From: Cryptomeria japonica
Taxonomy: Eukaryota; Streptophyta; Pinopsida; Cupressales; Cupressaceae
Direction of reading: 5' to 3'
DNA length: 64,000 bases
NCBI RefSeq assembly: GCF_030272615.1
Contig: NC_081415.1
Coordinates: forward strand, 606,369,137 to 606,433,136
A model generated the notes under the pieces. That model was not told the DNA's origin and made no database searches. It saw nothing but the letters and a program-made list of their open reading frames with translations. Shown piece after piece: positions 46,140-58,292 of the stretch; the stretch's first letter is position 1, and each line of letters begins with the position of its first letter. The translations under genes and the position numbers were made by a program.

Positions 46140-47383
46140 ACTACCAGGAGGTGATGAGCAGGTTCCTCAAAATGTGGGGAGAAAGTGAATAGGCTGCAGA
46201 ATGGCTTCAACAGGGATGACCTGCCTGGAATGTGGAAGAAGATAGTGGAGGTGTTGATGTGGTACATAACTCTTGAGGGCAGCTATAAGTGGTTCCATAC
46301 CTATCTCTTTCTAATGTTGAATCACTTTTGTCATAATGTCAAAATAAATTTTGCTTTCTAGTTGTTTTCTTCATTGGAAGAGTCCTTCCAAAAAGTTCTA
46401 TCATTGGTTAATTTATGCCCCTTCACCAAGGGCCTCTACTGGTATAATTTGGCCCTTACCTTAGCCCACTCTATTCATCCTTGCATCTATAACCCTTCCA
46501 TGGTCCAGAAAGAAGAGGATCCCACCCTTAAAAAACAGAAAATCCATTCCCCTTCTGTGGAGCATATTTCTCCCCACAAAGACCCTAACCCCATGGTTGA
46601 TCCATCCCCTTCCTCGTCAGGGCTAAAAAAACTTCCTTCAAAGACCCCCCCCAGGACCTTTGCATCTCTTTAAATGATTAGTCAATCCCTCCAAGCTCCC
46701 CAAGTCAGGATTATATTCTGCATTCTCCCCCTGCCAGGCCTAGTCCCTCTTCTTCCCCCCCCGAGAGGAGATGCATAAAAATGTCCTTTTCTGAGAGTAC
46801 CCTGATGCCCTATTCAGGCAAAGCCACCTCAATCCCAATCCCTCTAACCTGTGTGTGAGCTCCCACCACAACCTCTGTATCCAGTTAGAGGAGAGATTGA
46901 ACAACCTTTGCAAGGCTTAATGACATTTTGAAGTGGCAACTAGCTCAGTGACATGTTGCTGAAAAGAAGATTCACAATTTTGAATTCCTTGCGTTGTCAA
47001 AATCCTTGGAGTGGCCTGAGGAGAATATCAATGACAATGTTTGGAACTTTGTCAAAGAGATAGCCGCTACTTTTGACAAATGGGATCAGTTACTAAAAGA
47101 GGTGGAGAATATCAATAAGGTGATTGATAATGTCGAAGACATGAAAAATCTAGAAAAAGAGGTTGTGATTCTCAAAGCCAACCATGAAAATATATACAAT
47201 AATATGCAAGAAATTATTGCTTATTGCAAAGAGTCCATCAAGAACACAACTACTACTCTCCAAATGCTTCAGCTGGAGCTTGAGAAGAGGAAATCCAAAC
47301 ATAGAGTGAATGAGACTCCATCACAAACTCTCCCTCTTGACTTTGCTAACAATTCCAGCATCAAAAAGAAGAAAGGCAATTAA
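46140..47383 (+). pseudogene. Unknown gag-like remnant with coiled coil
   Basis: Unrecognised. A frame near 46195-46360 reads DDLPGMWKKIVEVLMWYITLEGSYKWF, followed in another frame by 46362-46673 (LVNLCPFTKGLYWYNLAL, then a Pro/Ser/Lys-rich tail). A third open stretch, 46994-47383 (129 aa), is acidic and helical with a likely coiled coil (residues about 30-100) and a Lys-rich end. Stops and frameshifts separate the parts. The primer-like site upstream and absence of pol suggest a large non-autonomous retroelement. No zinc knuckle is seen. Confidence 0.45.
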
Positions 47384-47454
47384 AATAAGAAATATAGTTC
47401 ATTTGAAATACAAACTTACCAATTAAAAATTATTTTCCAATATAAATCTTGCTT

Positions 47455-48972
47455 TAGGTCCTGCAATAATGTTAGTTAACATTTGAAATGTAATCCATGA
47501 GGCCACCTATTTTCAAAAGGGTTAGGAATCCAATAACATATAAATGCATACATAATCAATAGCATTAATAATCATCCTAAGCATATTCCTAGTAACCATA
47601 TTAGGAATTAGATAGAAATTTTGCAAACTGCAATCTCAAGGATAGTTATCCTTGTATTGTGAGAGCATGGGTGGAAAATGGTCCACTCCATTCCTCATTC
47701 CACCTTCAAGATTAGTCATCCTCCTTGATCAAGCCTAGGAGTACTAATCAACCTCCCAAACCATGAGGCTTAACCCCCAATGGGTGGCGTGCTTGATAAG
47801 AGTATGAAGACTACCTCCCTCCACCAAGCCCAAGAGCACATATATGCCTCTGCCTCACAAGGCTCAATACCCTATGGGTGGCGTACTTGAAGGTAGCTAT
47901 GTTGGGTTTTCACCTCTCGTGAACTCAAAAGGTCAATTGGCCTTCCTTTTTTGCAACCATTTCTACCCAATTCAAAATAGATCAGCTATATGAATATGTC
48001 ATCACATATTTATCAAAATAGAAATACAATTAATTTTACTTAAATTGGGAAACAATATCAAATTGGAAAACAATGCAATTACTTACAATTATCTCTATAT
48101 AATTTCAGCAAAGAATAAATATTGCATTCATAAATTCATATCATACTTTCACACATAAACTTACTAATTCTAGGCTGATAACAATAAATCAGATTTCTGC
48201 TCTTTATTTGCCATTTCCTTGAATTAAAATCAAATGCTGATTTCTCTCCCTTTTCCCAGAAGCAGGTTCGCCCTATTTATAATCCCCAATAGAGGTTGAA
48301 AGGTTACAAAAAATGGGATACGACTTCACTTTAAATGACATGTCTCCACCAAGCCCAAGAGCACACATATGCCTCTCGGCCCACAAGGCTTAACCCACTT
48401 TGGGTGGCATACTTGATTGCAAGTATGTTAGGTTTCACCTCTCATGAACTCGAAAGGTTGATTGGCATTCCTGTTTTGCAACCATTTCTACCCAAATCAA
48501 AATAGATCAACTATATGAATATGTCATCACATATATATCAAGATAAAAATAAAATTAATTTTACTTAAATTGGGAAACAACACTCAATTGAAAAACAAAG
48601 CAATTACCTACAATTATCACTATATAATTTCATCAAAGAATAAATATTGTATTCATAAATTCATATCATACTTTCACACATAAACTTACTAATTCTAGGT
48701 TGATAACAATAAATCAGATTTCTGCTCTTTATTTGCTATTTCCTTGAATTCAAATCAAATGCTGATTTCTCCCCCTTTCCCACAAGCAGGTCCGCCCCAT
48801 TTATAATCCCCAATAGGGATTGAAAGGTTACAAATATGCGATACAACTTCACTTTAAATGAGACATCCTATTTATTAGCTGATTAGTATTGCTAACTAAT
48901 GATCACTTTATTCCCTTACAGATTGCCAAAAAGAATTTAACTACATATCTTTCAAGTCAGGGGCATGACAGT
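47455..48972 (-). repeat. 3' LTR of the minus-strand chromovirus, with tandem duplication
   Basis: On the minus strand the LTR begins TGTCATGCCCCTGAC at about 48972, right after the CTCAGGGAGGG purine tract that follows the chromodomain stop. Inside is a tandem duplication with period 525 bp (47821-48345 and 48346 to about 48870). Each copy contains a TATA box on the minus strand (GGATTATAAAT, near 48280 and 48800). The far end at about 47455 is a guess. Confidence 0.65.
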
Positions 48973-49244
48973 CTACCCTCCCTGAGATTGCTTGTCCTCA
49001 AGCAATTTTAAATTTGGATGATCAATGATTTCGGTTCCTTCCCAAGTGGTGTCTTCTATAGGTAGACCCTTCCATTTAACCAAATACTCAAGAACAGTCT
49101 TGTTCTTTAACTTCTTTTCTTACATATCAAGGAGGGCTTCGGGTTCCAAAATCAACTTACCTTCATCATCAAGCAGGGACAATTTTGAACATGGAGTAAT
49201 ATGTTGTCTCAGTACCTTCTTGAGGCAAGCTACATGGAAGACAT
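48973..49244 (-). pseudogene. Chromodomain end of chromovirus pol
   Basis: The minus strand reads FHVACLKKVLRQHI, a stop, then TVLEYLVKWKGLPIEDTTWE and a terminal KLLEDKQSQGG before the stop. This is the chromodomain that in chromoviruses guides integration to marked chromatin. One in-frame stop splits it from the integrase end. The integrase sequence continues at 51739 beyond the nested element. Confidence 0.85.
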
Positions 49245-49514
49245 TGTTTGCCCTCCGGGTGAATAGCTTAGAACATACAGATAAAACACTCAATGCAGAA
49301 TAATAATGCCATAGTTATCAGATAAAACATAAGAAATGCTACTCCATTCATAAATCATGTCCCTTACAAGTTACATTCCGAGGTATATAAAGGTACCGAG
49401 GGGATGCAAGGGCCAACTGTTGCACCTGTAACTATCATCCCTCGGTTACATTATTAATGAAAGTAAAGTACTATCTAATTAACAATTTAATTCCGTACAA
49501 TATTACCGCTAACA
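49245..49514 (-). repeat. 3' LTR of the nested coiled-coil retroelement
   Basis: 270 bp; on the minus strand TGTTAGCGGTAATATTG...GGAGGGCAAACA. It contains a TATA-like TTTATATACC on the minus strand near 49386. Its first 17 bp are repeated at 51717-51733. Confidence 0.75.
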
Positions 49515-49619
49515 TCATCCCCCAAAAAAAACAAGGTCGTCTCCTGACGACTGGAAAGCAAAATGGAAGGATTACAACATAAAACTCAGGACTAAGAAGG
49601 GGGTGGAGGAAGCGTCCCT

Positions 49620-51715
49620 GGTGGAGAGGGTGCGGCACTCAAGCGAGCGTGTAACTAGTAGACCTACTCAGTCCGCAACTTGAGGTCCCGCTCCGCAACC
49701 ATCTAGCGTTCTGCCTCCAAGACTTCCTTATCTTTCTGGTCCACCTGCTCCAAAGCACTACCCAGTCGGTTCTCCAACGTAGTCCTGTCTTCGTGCACTT
49801 CCTCCAACCGTGCCTCCAAGGCACCCCTAGCCGTCCTCTCTCCGACTAACACTGTCTCCAAGGCAGCTCGTTCTTCATCCCATGCGGCCGTCGCCTGAGC
49901 CAATTGCTCTCTGTGGAGCTCTTCTGTCTGCTGGAGCCTAGTAGCCAACTCGTCCCGTGCCAACATGGCCTCCCTGCGCTGGGTCTCTGTACTGTCGGCA
50001 ATATATTGCGTCCTCCACAACTCATAGTAGGTTTCTCGAAAGGACTGCTCTATTCACCTCAACAATGACTGTCTGCTGGTTTCGCCAACATGCTCCCGGA
50101 GGCCCCAATTCTCCAACATTTGTAAGGTCTCTATGGTAGGCCATCCACCAAACTCAAAGCACTGAGTAAAGTGGGTCCTGCACCTGTCCCTCATAAACTC
50201 CAGTAGCTGCTCCAACTCATCGTCTGCCCGGGCCTCTCCCTGAGACCTCACGGAGGCTACCACCCGTCTGGCTTCCACAGCCATATCGGCCAAGAACTAC
50301 TCTAATTCCCTGTCGCCATCCCCTCTCGAAGATGCTACGATACCATGCTCCTCCATAGCCCCGTGGGAAGTCTGTGGGAAGCTCGGGGTCAACTCCTCCT
50401 CCTGCGTAGGGCTCAACTCCTCCTCCTGCGTAGGGCTCAACACCAACTCACGGATGGGTGATTGGTCCCTCAATACACTCTGTGTCGGCTCTGGTGAACT
50501 ATCTCCGACGAGGTCCACAACCTCGTGAGGACTCTGCTCACGCCTTGGAGAAAGGACTGTTGTTCCAGCCGGGGTTATTGGTGCCAGTTTGAACCGGCTC
50601 AGCCACGCATTCATATCCTGCTGAGAAGGGGTACAACTCTCTCCAGGACGCTCCGCTGGTACCCCCATCTCCCCATCTTCTGTCCATCCAACCTCTACTA
50701 CTGTCGTGGGATGACTTTCGTCGACCACCAAAGGCTCTACCAATGTCACAGCCGCAGGTGGGGGAACCATGATCACGGGTGTCCAGCCTTGCCCAAAACC
50801 AAGAACGAGCACGGCCAGCACTGTCGCACCTAGAGGAGGCAACGTGGTACCTAGTGAGGTCGTCTGCTCATCCAGAGGCTACGCAGTTGCTGTTGATATT
50901 GCCCCCATGTCCTCCTCTACATGTTGCCCACCCCGACCTACCATTCTGAAACTACTCTCCGTGGCCGTATCACTGGAGTCCTCTGCCTCCTCACTCGGGT
51001 CACAACTGGCGGACTCCGACTCGATTGCCGACACTGAAACCACTACCCTTCTCTTCCATTTCGTGCCAAAGTGTATATCTCCGCTTGGTGCCATGGTGTC
51101 CAGGTGAATCCAATAAAATATGGGAGGCTGGCCAAGGTGTACACAACCTTGTGGTGCCAAGTGCTGGTCCGGTGAGCCCTGAAGGCATACTGCATCTAGA
51201 AAGAGCCCAATAGCGTGGTAGGGCATGTAGAAAGTCCTGTGCTAGAGAGTCATGAATTCCTCTATCCTATCTGCTAATACAAATGCCCAGTCATATACTA
51301 CACCATTACAGATGCCATTCACGAGCACCACCTATGCCATGGCAATATCTGAAGCCCGACTTGCTCCCGTCAACCAGCTCTTCAATACATCCACCAGGCA
51401 CCACCATATTCCTTCTCTTAGAAACGACTTCTTCAGACCTCGACTTTTGCTTGCGTGCTGAAGACTAGCAAGTTCCGTTTGTGTGAGGTCGTCGCGACAC
51501 ATCAGCTTCAGAAGTTTTTCTTTGAAATCTGGGGATATTTTCTGTTCCTTATCCACTTTCTTTCCGTGCACCCCAGGAATATCGAAAACTCCGGTAAATT
51601 CGGTCGAAGCAAAGGATACCGTGATCTGTTGATGGTCGTAATCAAATACTGACTGCCGCCTGTGCGAGTCGTAGGTACCAATCATGGCCCGCAGCACCAC
51701 CTCGAAGTCCCTGAT
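49620..51715 (-). pseudogene. Coiled-coil gag-like protein of unknown family, with in-frame stops
   Basis: About 690 codons on the minus strand, mainly one frame, broken by about four to five stops (for example near 51330, 51237, 50295 and 50051). Those I checked are TAG or TGA, one C-to-T step from Gln or Arg. Order: N-terminal globular part (51700-51335, MVLRAMIGTYDSHRRQSVFDYD), a part with PYHAIGLFLDAVCLQGSP (51226-50879), an acidic Pro/Ser-rich linker with a repeated SPTQEEEL (about 50420), then a helical part ending in a strong coiled coil (50020-49703, rich in Glu, Arg, Leu). The region is more GC-rich than its surroundings. Function unknown; a structural gag-like role is an inference. 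Confidence 0.6.
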
Positions 51716-51738
51716 GCAATATTACCGCTAACAGACAT

Positions 51739-52740
51739 TATGGATTCTGCTATTTGCCGATAGTTCCAACTCATAAGTAACCTCACCTATCCTTCTTAAA
51801 AATTTATATGGCCCATAGAATCTTGGTTTGAGATTCTCAACTCCACTTACTTTGATTGACAACTACTTATATGGTTGTAACCGAAAAAACTAAGTCCCCA
51901 ACTTTGAATGTCCTTCCAATTCTTCTTCAATTAGCATATATCTTTTGTTGATTTTGTGCTTGATCCAAATTATTTTAAGTGTATTCATAATATCTACATT
52001 TTGTTGCACTAGGTTTTTAGCTCTCAGCACACAACTTTCAGTGAGGATTAATTCTCCAAATGAGGTTGCCTCATACTCGTACACGGCCTTGAGATTACTC
52101 ATTCTTATTGACTTGTGATAAGTAGTGGTATAGCAATATTCCTCGAGGTGTAACCATTTGATCCATGCATTTTTCTGTCCAATGACATAGTTCCTTAGAT
52201 ATCCCTCCAACCATTTATTGACAATTTTTGTCTATCCATTTGTTTATGGCTGATAACTTGTACTTGGAGTAAGTTTTGTTCGTGCTAGTTTGAAAAGTTT
52301 TTGTCATAACAAGCTAAGGAATTTGTTGTCCTTGTAAGTGACAATGTTTCTAGGTAGACCATGTAGCTTGAAAATTTCTTTTAAGAAAACATTGGCTACT
52401 AGAGGAGCTCTATAGTCTATTGATATGGCAATGAAATGTGCATGCTTGGTCAGACAGTCCACCACAATGTATATACGATCTTTGCCTTGCAACTTCAGAA
52501 GTCCTATTCTGAAATCCATGGAAATACTTCCCCATTTCTGGTTAGGTATATAGGTAGGGATTGAAGGAGGCCTGCTGGATATGTATGTTCTTCCTTATTC
52601 TTTTGACACACCATGCATTCTCTAATATGTTTTAGAATGTCTTCCTTGAGACCCCTTCCATGAGAATCTCTCCCTAATTTGTTTATAAATTTTGTAGTAC
52701 CCCTGATGTCCTGCCAAAGGGTTGTCATGATAAGCTTTCA
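51739..52740 (-). pseudogene. Chromovirus integrase, inactive
   Basis: Minus strand. The zinc part (52728-52504) has HIRECMVCQKNKEE; the core starts WISEMDFRIGLLKLQGKD. The first catalytic Asp (MDF) is kept. The second is lost (NIVTYKDNKF where the family has an Asp before the R/K-D). The catalytic Glu region reads TNG-stop-TKIVNKW, so the Glu is Lys and two Gln codons there are stops. The C-terminal part (52210-51739) runs to SRIHNV, where the nested element begins. Confidence 0.87.
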
Positions 52741-54333
52741 TTATCTCACCTTTCATCTTTGATTCTAGAATGATATATATTCTATTCTTGCAGAAGATGA
52801 GATCATCTAATACTTGGTACCTTTCATCTTGTAGCTTTCCTTCTAATATATCATTTGATAATGTGTCCTAAGCATAATTTGCAATTACGAAATTTTTCCA
52901 TTCAGTGGAGACCTCCATCATGGAACATAAATGGGGTCTTCATGAAAGGGCATCAGCTACAACATTGTTTTTCCCTTTCATGTACTTGATGTCAAAATCA
53001 TAGGCTTGTAATTTGTTCACCCATTTTTGATATCTATCATTTAAATCCTTTTGGTTTAGGAAGAATCTTAGGCTATTATGATCAGTTTTCTCCCACAGAC
53101 TAGGTATTGTCTGAATTTTGTTAGGGCATTCATAATTGCCAGCATTTCCTTACCATATATGGAATAGTTCCTTTCAGTTTCTTTTAGTTTTCTACTTTCA
53201 AAAGCTATAGGATGTCTGTTTTGCACTAACACTGCTCCAATACTTTCTCCAGAAGCATCACATCCTAACTCAAAAGATAATGAGAAGTCAAAAATTGCCA
53301 GAATGGGGCAAGAGCTCATTACTTCCTTAAGCCTTTCAAAGGCTTGTTGGGCCTCTTCACTCCATGAGAATGCACCTTTCTTGGTTAAGTTGGTCAATGG
53401 GGCAGTTAACTTTGAAAAACCCTTGACGATTCTTCGGTAGTAGTTGCAAAGTCTCAAAAACCCTCCTAGGTGCATTAGAGTCCTTGGTTTTGACCAATCC
53501 CTTATGGCTTTGATCTTCTCCTCATCAACGCTGACACCTTGGGCACTAATTTTGTGTCCTAGCTATAAATTTCCTCCAACCCAAATTCACATTTGGACAT
53601 TTTGGCAAATAATAATAGTTGTTCAAGTATTCCCAGTAGTTCATCTAGGTGTCTTAAGTGTTCCTCCCAAGTTTTGCTATAGATTAGAATGTCATAAAAG
53701 AATACTAGGAGAAATTTCCTTAGTTGTTTTCTTAAAAAGGTGGTTCATGCATGACTGGAAGGTAGCAAAGGCGTTTGTTAGTCCATAAGGTAAGACAAAG
53801 AATTCAAAGTGTCCAAAATGGCATCTAAAAGCTGTTTTGGGGACATCCTCTTTCCTTACCCTAATTTGATGGTACCAAGAACACAGGTTGATTTGTCAAA
53901 AATACACTGCTCCATGAAGTTCATCAATTAGTCATTGACCCTAGGGATGGGGTAATAGTTTTTAATGGTCTTTTTATTAAGGTCCCTATAATCAATGCAC
54001 ATTATCATGGTGCCATCTTTCTTTTATGCTAGTACAACAACGACAACAAAAGGGCTAAGGCTAGGTTGGATATGACCCATCTCCAACAACTCTTTTATGG
54101 ATTTCTCAATTTCTTCTTTATATCTTCATGGATGGCGGTATGGTGTGGTGATAACTGGTTTTGCCCCTTCTTCCTACTCTATAATGTGCTCAAAGCCCCT
54201 TTTTGGTGAAGTCCTAGAGAAATATCACTAAAGGCCTTTTCATGTTCGTTCAATATAGGTTGGATGTCTACAGGAATCATTTTCCCTTCTTTGTTTGAAG
54301 ATCTGTTAAGTATCATGCATTGTGCAGCCCTTT
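52741..54333 (-). pseudogene. Chromovirus reverse transcriptase and RNase H, inactive
   Basis: Minus strand. RT (about 54290-53500) shows [44 protein letters not shown] and [17 protein letters not shown] small deletion at the catalytic FFDDI site (about 53690) shifts the frame. RNase H (53475-53068) shows NYYRRIVKGFSKLTAPLT, LGCDASGESIGAVLVQ and NYSIYGKEMLAI, keeping two catalytic acidic residues. The region 53067-52741 is the decayed RNase H end and the link to integrase. Many stops are at Gln codons. Confidence 0.88.
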
Positions 54334-56779
54334 ATAAGTATGCAATGATGCTGCAGTTTGGTCTGATCAGACCTCCCACTTCAGGTTGATTGTTTGTCTG
54401 ATATACTGATTATAATGGTGATGTCTCTTGGTGTTGTTCCCGATTAATATCTTTTAATATATGCAACAAATTTTCCTTGAGAAGGCCACAGCTCAATAGA
54501 GCGATCCAAATATGGATGTAAATAAGTCATAGAAAACAACCGATGACATCCCTTTGGAATGACATTGAAGTCTCTTTAATATGCAATGAAGAGATAGGGA
54601 GTGGAGGGTTGCAACCCTTCTTAATGAACCCCATCCCTTTGCAAAACGCATCACTTGGGTAATAGATGATTAACTCTTAGTAATCGCATTTCTTGATGTA
54701 TTCATCCATTGTTAACTATTATCCTTAATGATACTTCCCATCCATTCATTGCACTTCTTCATGGGCAGCAATTATGGAGAGATATTATTGTTATTTTAAT
54801 AACTTTGCCCAACCTCAGCTGAAATATTAAGATTCGATACCTTGAGGAGAAATATAAACATAGCATTTGTTATATCTTCTGCCAACCTTAGTATCAATAC
54901 CGTAAGTAAAAAGGCCGATAGTCCTACTTGTAATTTCTGCACAGATTGACTGTAAGACTTTATATAGTGCTCGCTAAGGACACATGATATTATCTGGTGC
55001 CCAATATAGTCATTGATATAATATATGCTCAAAAGTGATATTCATTTGTGCCCTTGTTGATACACATAAGCCTACAATAATAATGGTCTGCTAACTTTAT
55101 CACCCAAATTCCTGAAGTCAATATTGTATCGGTTCTTTATTAGTATCTGCAATAAAAATATAAGCTGCTATGTAATCACTGATCAGGTTTTGGGGATTAG
55201 CTGGGAACGTCACAGGACAACTTCTGACAATTTCTGACACATCTATTTGTCTGGCTTTTTCTCTAACTACCGTACAAGTTCTAAAGAAAAAATATCACAA
55301 TGTCATGCCTTGCCAAGTTAATCACAGCTTTATTGGGATCGCTAAGATAATTTAGGCATTTGAATAAATTTGAATTAAGAAACATTGGCAACAATAATTA
55401 AAGACATGAAATTAAAACAAGGTAATACCAAAAAGGTGGTTTCTACAATGACTTTTTAAATCTGACCTCTTTTGCAATGTTGACATTGCAGGAGTTCACC
55501 ATAAGACAGGCATATCTATAGGCGTGTACTTTTTATCGGCCTCTCTTACATTTAATATTACACAGTACTTTTTGGCAGCCCTGAGTAATTTCTTAAATTT
55601 GTAAAAGTAATTAATATAGCCCTGAGTAGTTTCTTAAATTTGTAAAAGTAATTAAAAAGAGGCTCAAGACCACTGATCAAGGTGGAGGGTTGTGCTGGTT
55701 GTTGACATTTGTGGAAGGTTGTGACTCCCTCAATGATAAGGTATAATGATAAGGTATAAAAGAGAAATCAACTCATTTGAAGTGGGGTATCAATTGAGCA
55801 ATAAAATGAGAAATAAGCATCTGATCTATAATCAGAAAATAAGAAAAAAATAGGAGATCAGATTGGCATCTATAAGAAAATGAGTATACAGCAGTTCGAT
55901 TCTATACTGGGTTTTTGTATGAGATCGCTATGCATAGCATAATGAACACTATTTATATCTGCACACTGTCGATTAATGATGTATTGCTGTCATGACTGTT
56001 TAACATAGAATAATGAATATTATATGTATCTGCTCATTACTCATTAGGTTATGCTGATGTTGTTTATGACTAATTATCATATGTAGAATGCATACATAAA
56101 TTTGGATTCTTTATATGTACCGATTGATTATTAAGGTCAGCCATGGTAGGGGAAATGAGGGATTGGAAGGAGGGAACAGCGATGGGGTACTCTTCTGGGC
56201 ACACCACCTCATGGTGGTGACCGAATGGTCCCATGAGGCCAAGGGGGTACAAGGGGTACTGCCTTTGGGCTTAGAAGAGATGGGCTTCCAGGGCACCCTA
56301 TTGTGGATACGCCTCATCCCTCTATCGTGGTGAATTAATACACCAAGAAGTCCAATCATCGGAAGTGGGAAATGGATGGCAAGATGAAGGGGGGCTGGTT
56401 ATAGGAGACCTCACTAGGTACACCACCTCACATCAATGGCACGGGCCAAATGAGGCCAAGAGGGATGGTATATCCGTTCTTGGGCCTAGGGTAGATGATC
56501 TCTAGGACACCCTATCGAGTCACCTTATCCTAGCTCTCCTATGGTTGAGCTTCCTCAAACATATTTAAGATATCTTATGATCAAATTGATATTTCTGCTA
56601 TATGCTTTAATGATTCCTAATTAAGAAGATCTGTTTTATGAAATATTGTTGTAAATGGTTTCTAACCTGTTTTGCAAGGTTCCAATCAAGTGAAAGATAT
56701 CTCTAACCCTGCTCTTTCTCATTTGGGAATTGTGGTTTAGGGCTAAATTAGGTCATTCACAAATAGGGGACATTACACA
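54334..56779. other. Unassigned region with short tandem repeats and an LTR-like end
   Basis: No protein domain. Visible items: a 41-bp tandem duplication (55577-55617 and 55618-55658, starting AGCCCTGAGTA); a duplicated ATGATAAGGTATAA followed by a TATA box TATAAAAG (55755-55762); two diverged copies of a 190-bp segment (about 56190-56330 and 56425-56555) sharing CACCACCTCA, TGAGGCCAAG and ACACCCTAT or GCACCCTAT; and a terminal GGGGACATTACA (56766-56777) resembling the GGGACATTACA end of the LTR at 58825. The right part may be a decayed LTR. Confidence 0.4.
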
Positions 56780-57070
56780 GAAAGCAAAGTTAGCAGAGAA
56801 GGATGCCAAGTTGGCAGCCCAAGAGCAGCAACAGACGGCTACAGCTTAGTTGGAGCAGACCAAGCATGATATGATGGAGACAGTTCACATGGTGAAGGGG
56901 TCACGGGAATGTGAGCTTGTGGCAGCACGGGACCTGAAGATCCGCACGGAGCAGATGTAGCGCCTTCACCAGTGGCTCTCCACTTTTGGTGACATATCTA
57001 TTCTGACGTCCTCTCCTTGCCCAAGGACATCCTCTCACCCTCCTTTGACTACAGTTGCTCTAGTATGCTC
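56780..57070 (+). pseudogene. Coiled-coil coding remnant
   Basis: One frame reads KAKLAEKDAKLAAQEQQQTATA, a stop, LEQTKHDMMETVHMVKGS, ARDLKIRTEQM, a stop, RLHQWLSTFGDIS. Both stops are TAG where Gln fits the pattern. It is a heptad-like, charged helix of a type like the coiled-coil end at 49703-50020. It is probably the C-terminal end of a gag-like gene. Confidence 0.5.
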
Positions 57071-58292
57071 GCATCTTCAAACCATTCAAGACAAATATTC
57101 CCTTGGTTGTCATTGTTAGCCCTTAACAAAATAATAAATGCAATGATTATAGAGGACATTTAAACATTTAATTTTGGTGTAAATTATTCTTATTTTTTGT
57201 GATAACCCCTACGGTATCACCGGATGTAAAATTATTAAATAATGTTAATATATGGATTAATTAAATAAGGTTATTGTAAATAAATGATTAAAATGCTAAT
57301 ATAAGTAATATATTAAAAATAAAGGAAATATATTTAATATATAATAATAAAGAAAAGTGTTATTTAATATTTAATATATTTTAATAAAGAAAAGTGTTAT
57401 TTAATATTTAATATATTTAAAATATATATAATAATAAAGAAAAGTATTATTTAATATTTAATATATTTTAAATGGCAATATGACAATGTAATATTTAATG
57501 TATTTAAAACACCCCTATTCAAAGCATAATATAATTAAACTATAACGAGCTCCCCCCTCCACCCAATTACCCCCACACGAAGTGGTGCGACGGTAATCAC
57601 AGCCCGATTACCACCGCACCCCTCCATGCGGAAGGGACCCTGTGGAGGGGTGCAACCCTTCACGGGGTATAAAGGGGACAGCAGCACGCAGTTTGAAGGA
57701 AAAGGGAGGCAGCGCAAGGTGTAAGGAAAACTGCGAACAGCAACAAGGAACTGCAGAGTGGAAACTACTACTGTGGGTGCAGACAGGTAAGGGATGTCAC
57801 AAGGTATATGTAAATGATTATAGTTAATAAATATTTTAAGATATATATTAATGAATATTTTATAATATATATATATTAATGAATATTAATAATGAATATT
57901 TTAATACATATATTAATGAATGTTAATAATGAATATTTTAATACATATGTTGATGAATATAAGTGATGAACATTTTAATGCATATGTTAATGAATGGTTC
58001 TTAGATGTTAATGAATACATATCAATGAATAGTTAGGAATATACTTTAATAAATAAATGTGAATTTTGGATAATGGATATTTTCCGAATATATGTTAGGG
58101 AATACATGTTAAATTAGGAATATGAAAATGTGGATTATGGAATGGAAAATAGTAATAAATTGTAAAATGTAATATAAATGTGATTAACTGATGGAGGCTA
58201 TAGGGAGGAAACTCCCTTAGTCTAATGGAGGGATTATGATAATCCCTGGTAGGTAGTATATATACTGAATATCTATATGCATATATGTATGG

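Larger units (their letters stand above)
49245..51733 (-). mobile_element. Nested coiled-coil retroelement with nearly lost 5' LTR
   Basis: 2489 bp, TGTTTGCCC...CGCTAACA on the plus strand, flanked by perfect GACAT (49240-49244 and 51734-51738). Read on the minus strand it ends with a 270-bp LTR (49514-49245), preceded by a GTTTTTTTTGGGGGATGA tract. At the other end only 17 bp of that LTR remain (51733-51717), directly followed by coding sequence. So the rest of the 5' LTR, primer site and start of the gene appear deleted after insertion. No pol domains are found. Confidence 0.75.
48973..54333 (-). mobile_element. Ty3/Gypsy chromovirus-like element, 5' truncated
   Basis: Minus-strand order from right to left is RT, RNase H, integrase, chromodomain, polypurine tract, LTR. 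It is interrupted by a 2489-bp element at 49245-51733. The right end stops inside the linker before RT (about 54333), so gag, protease and the 5' LTR are missing. Its RT resembles that of the plus-strand Gypsy element at 60484-62791 (shared [20 protein letters not shown] versus [17 protein letters not shown]). The two are therefore of one lineage. Confidence 0.88.

Noticed and set aside
50525-51213. Plus-strand frames opposite the coiled-coil gene
   Set aside because: Shadows of the GC-rich minus-strand coding sequence.
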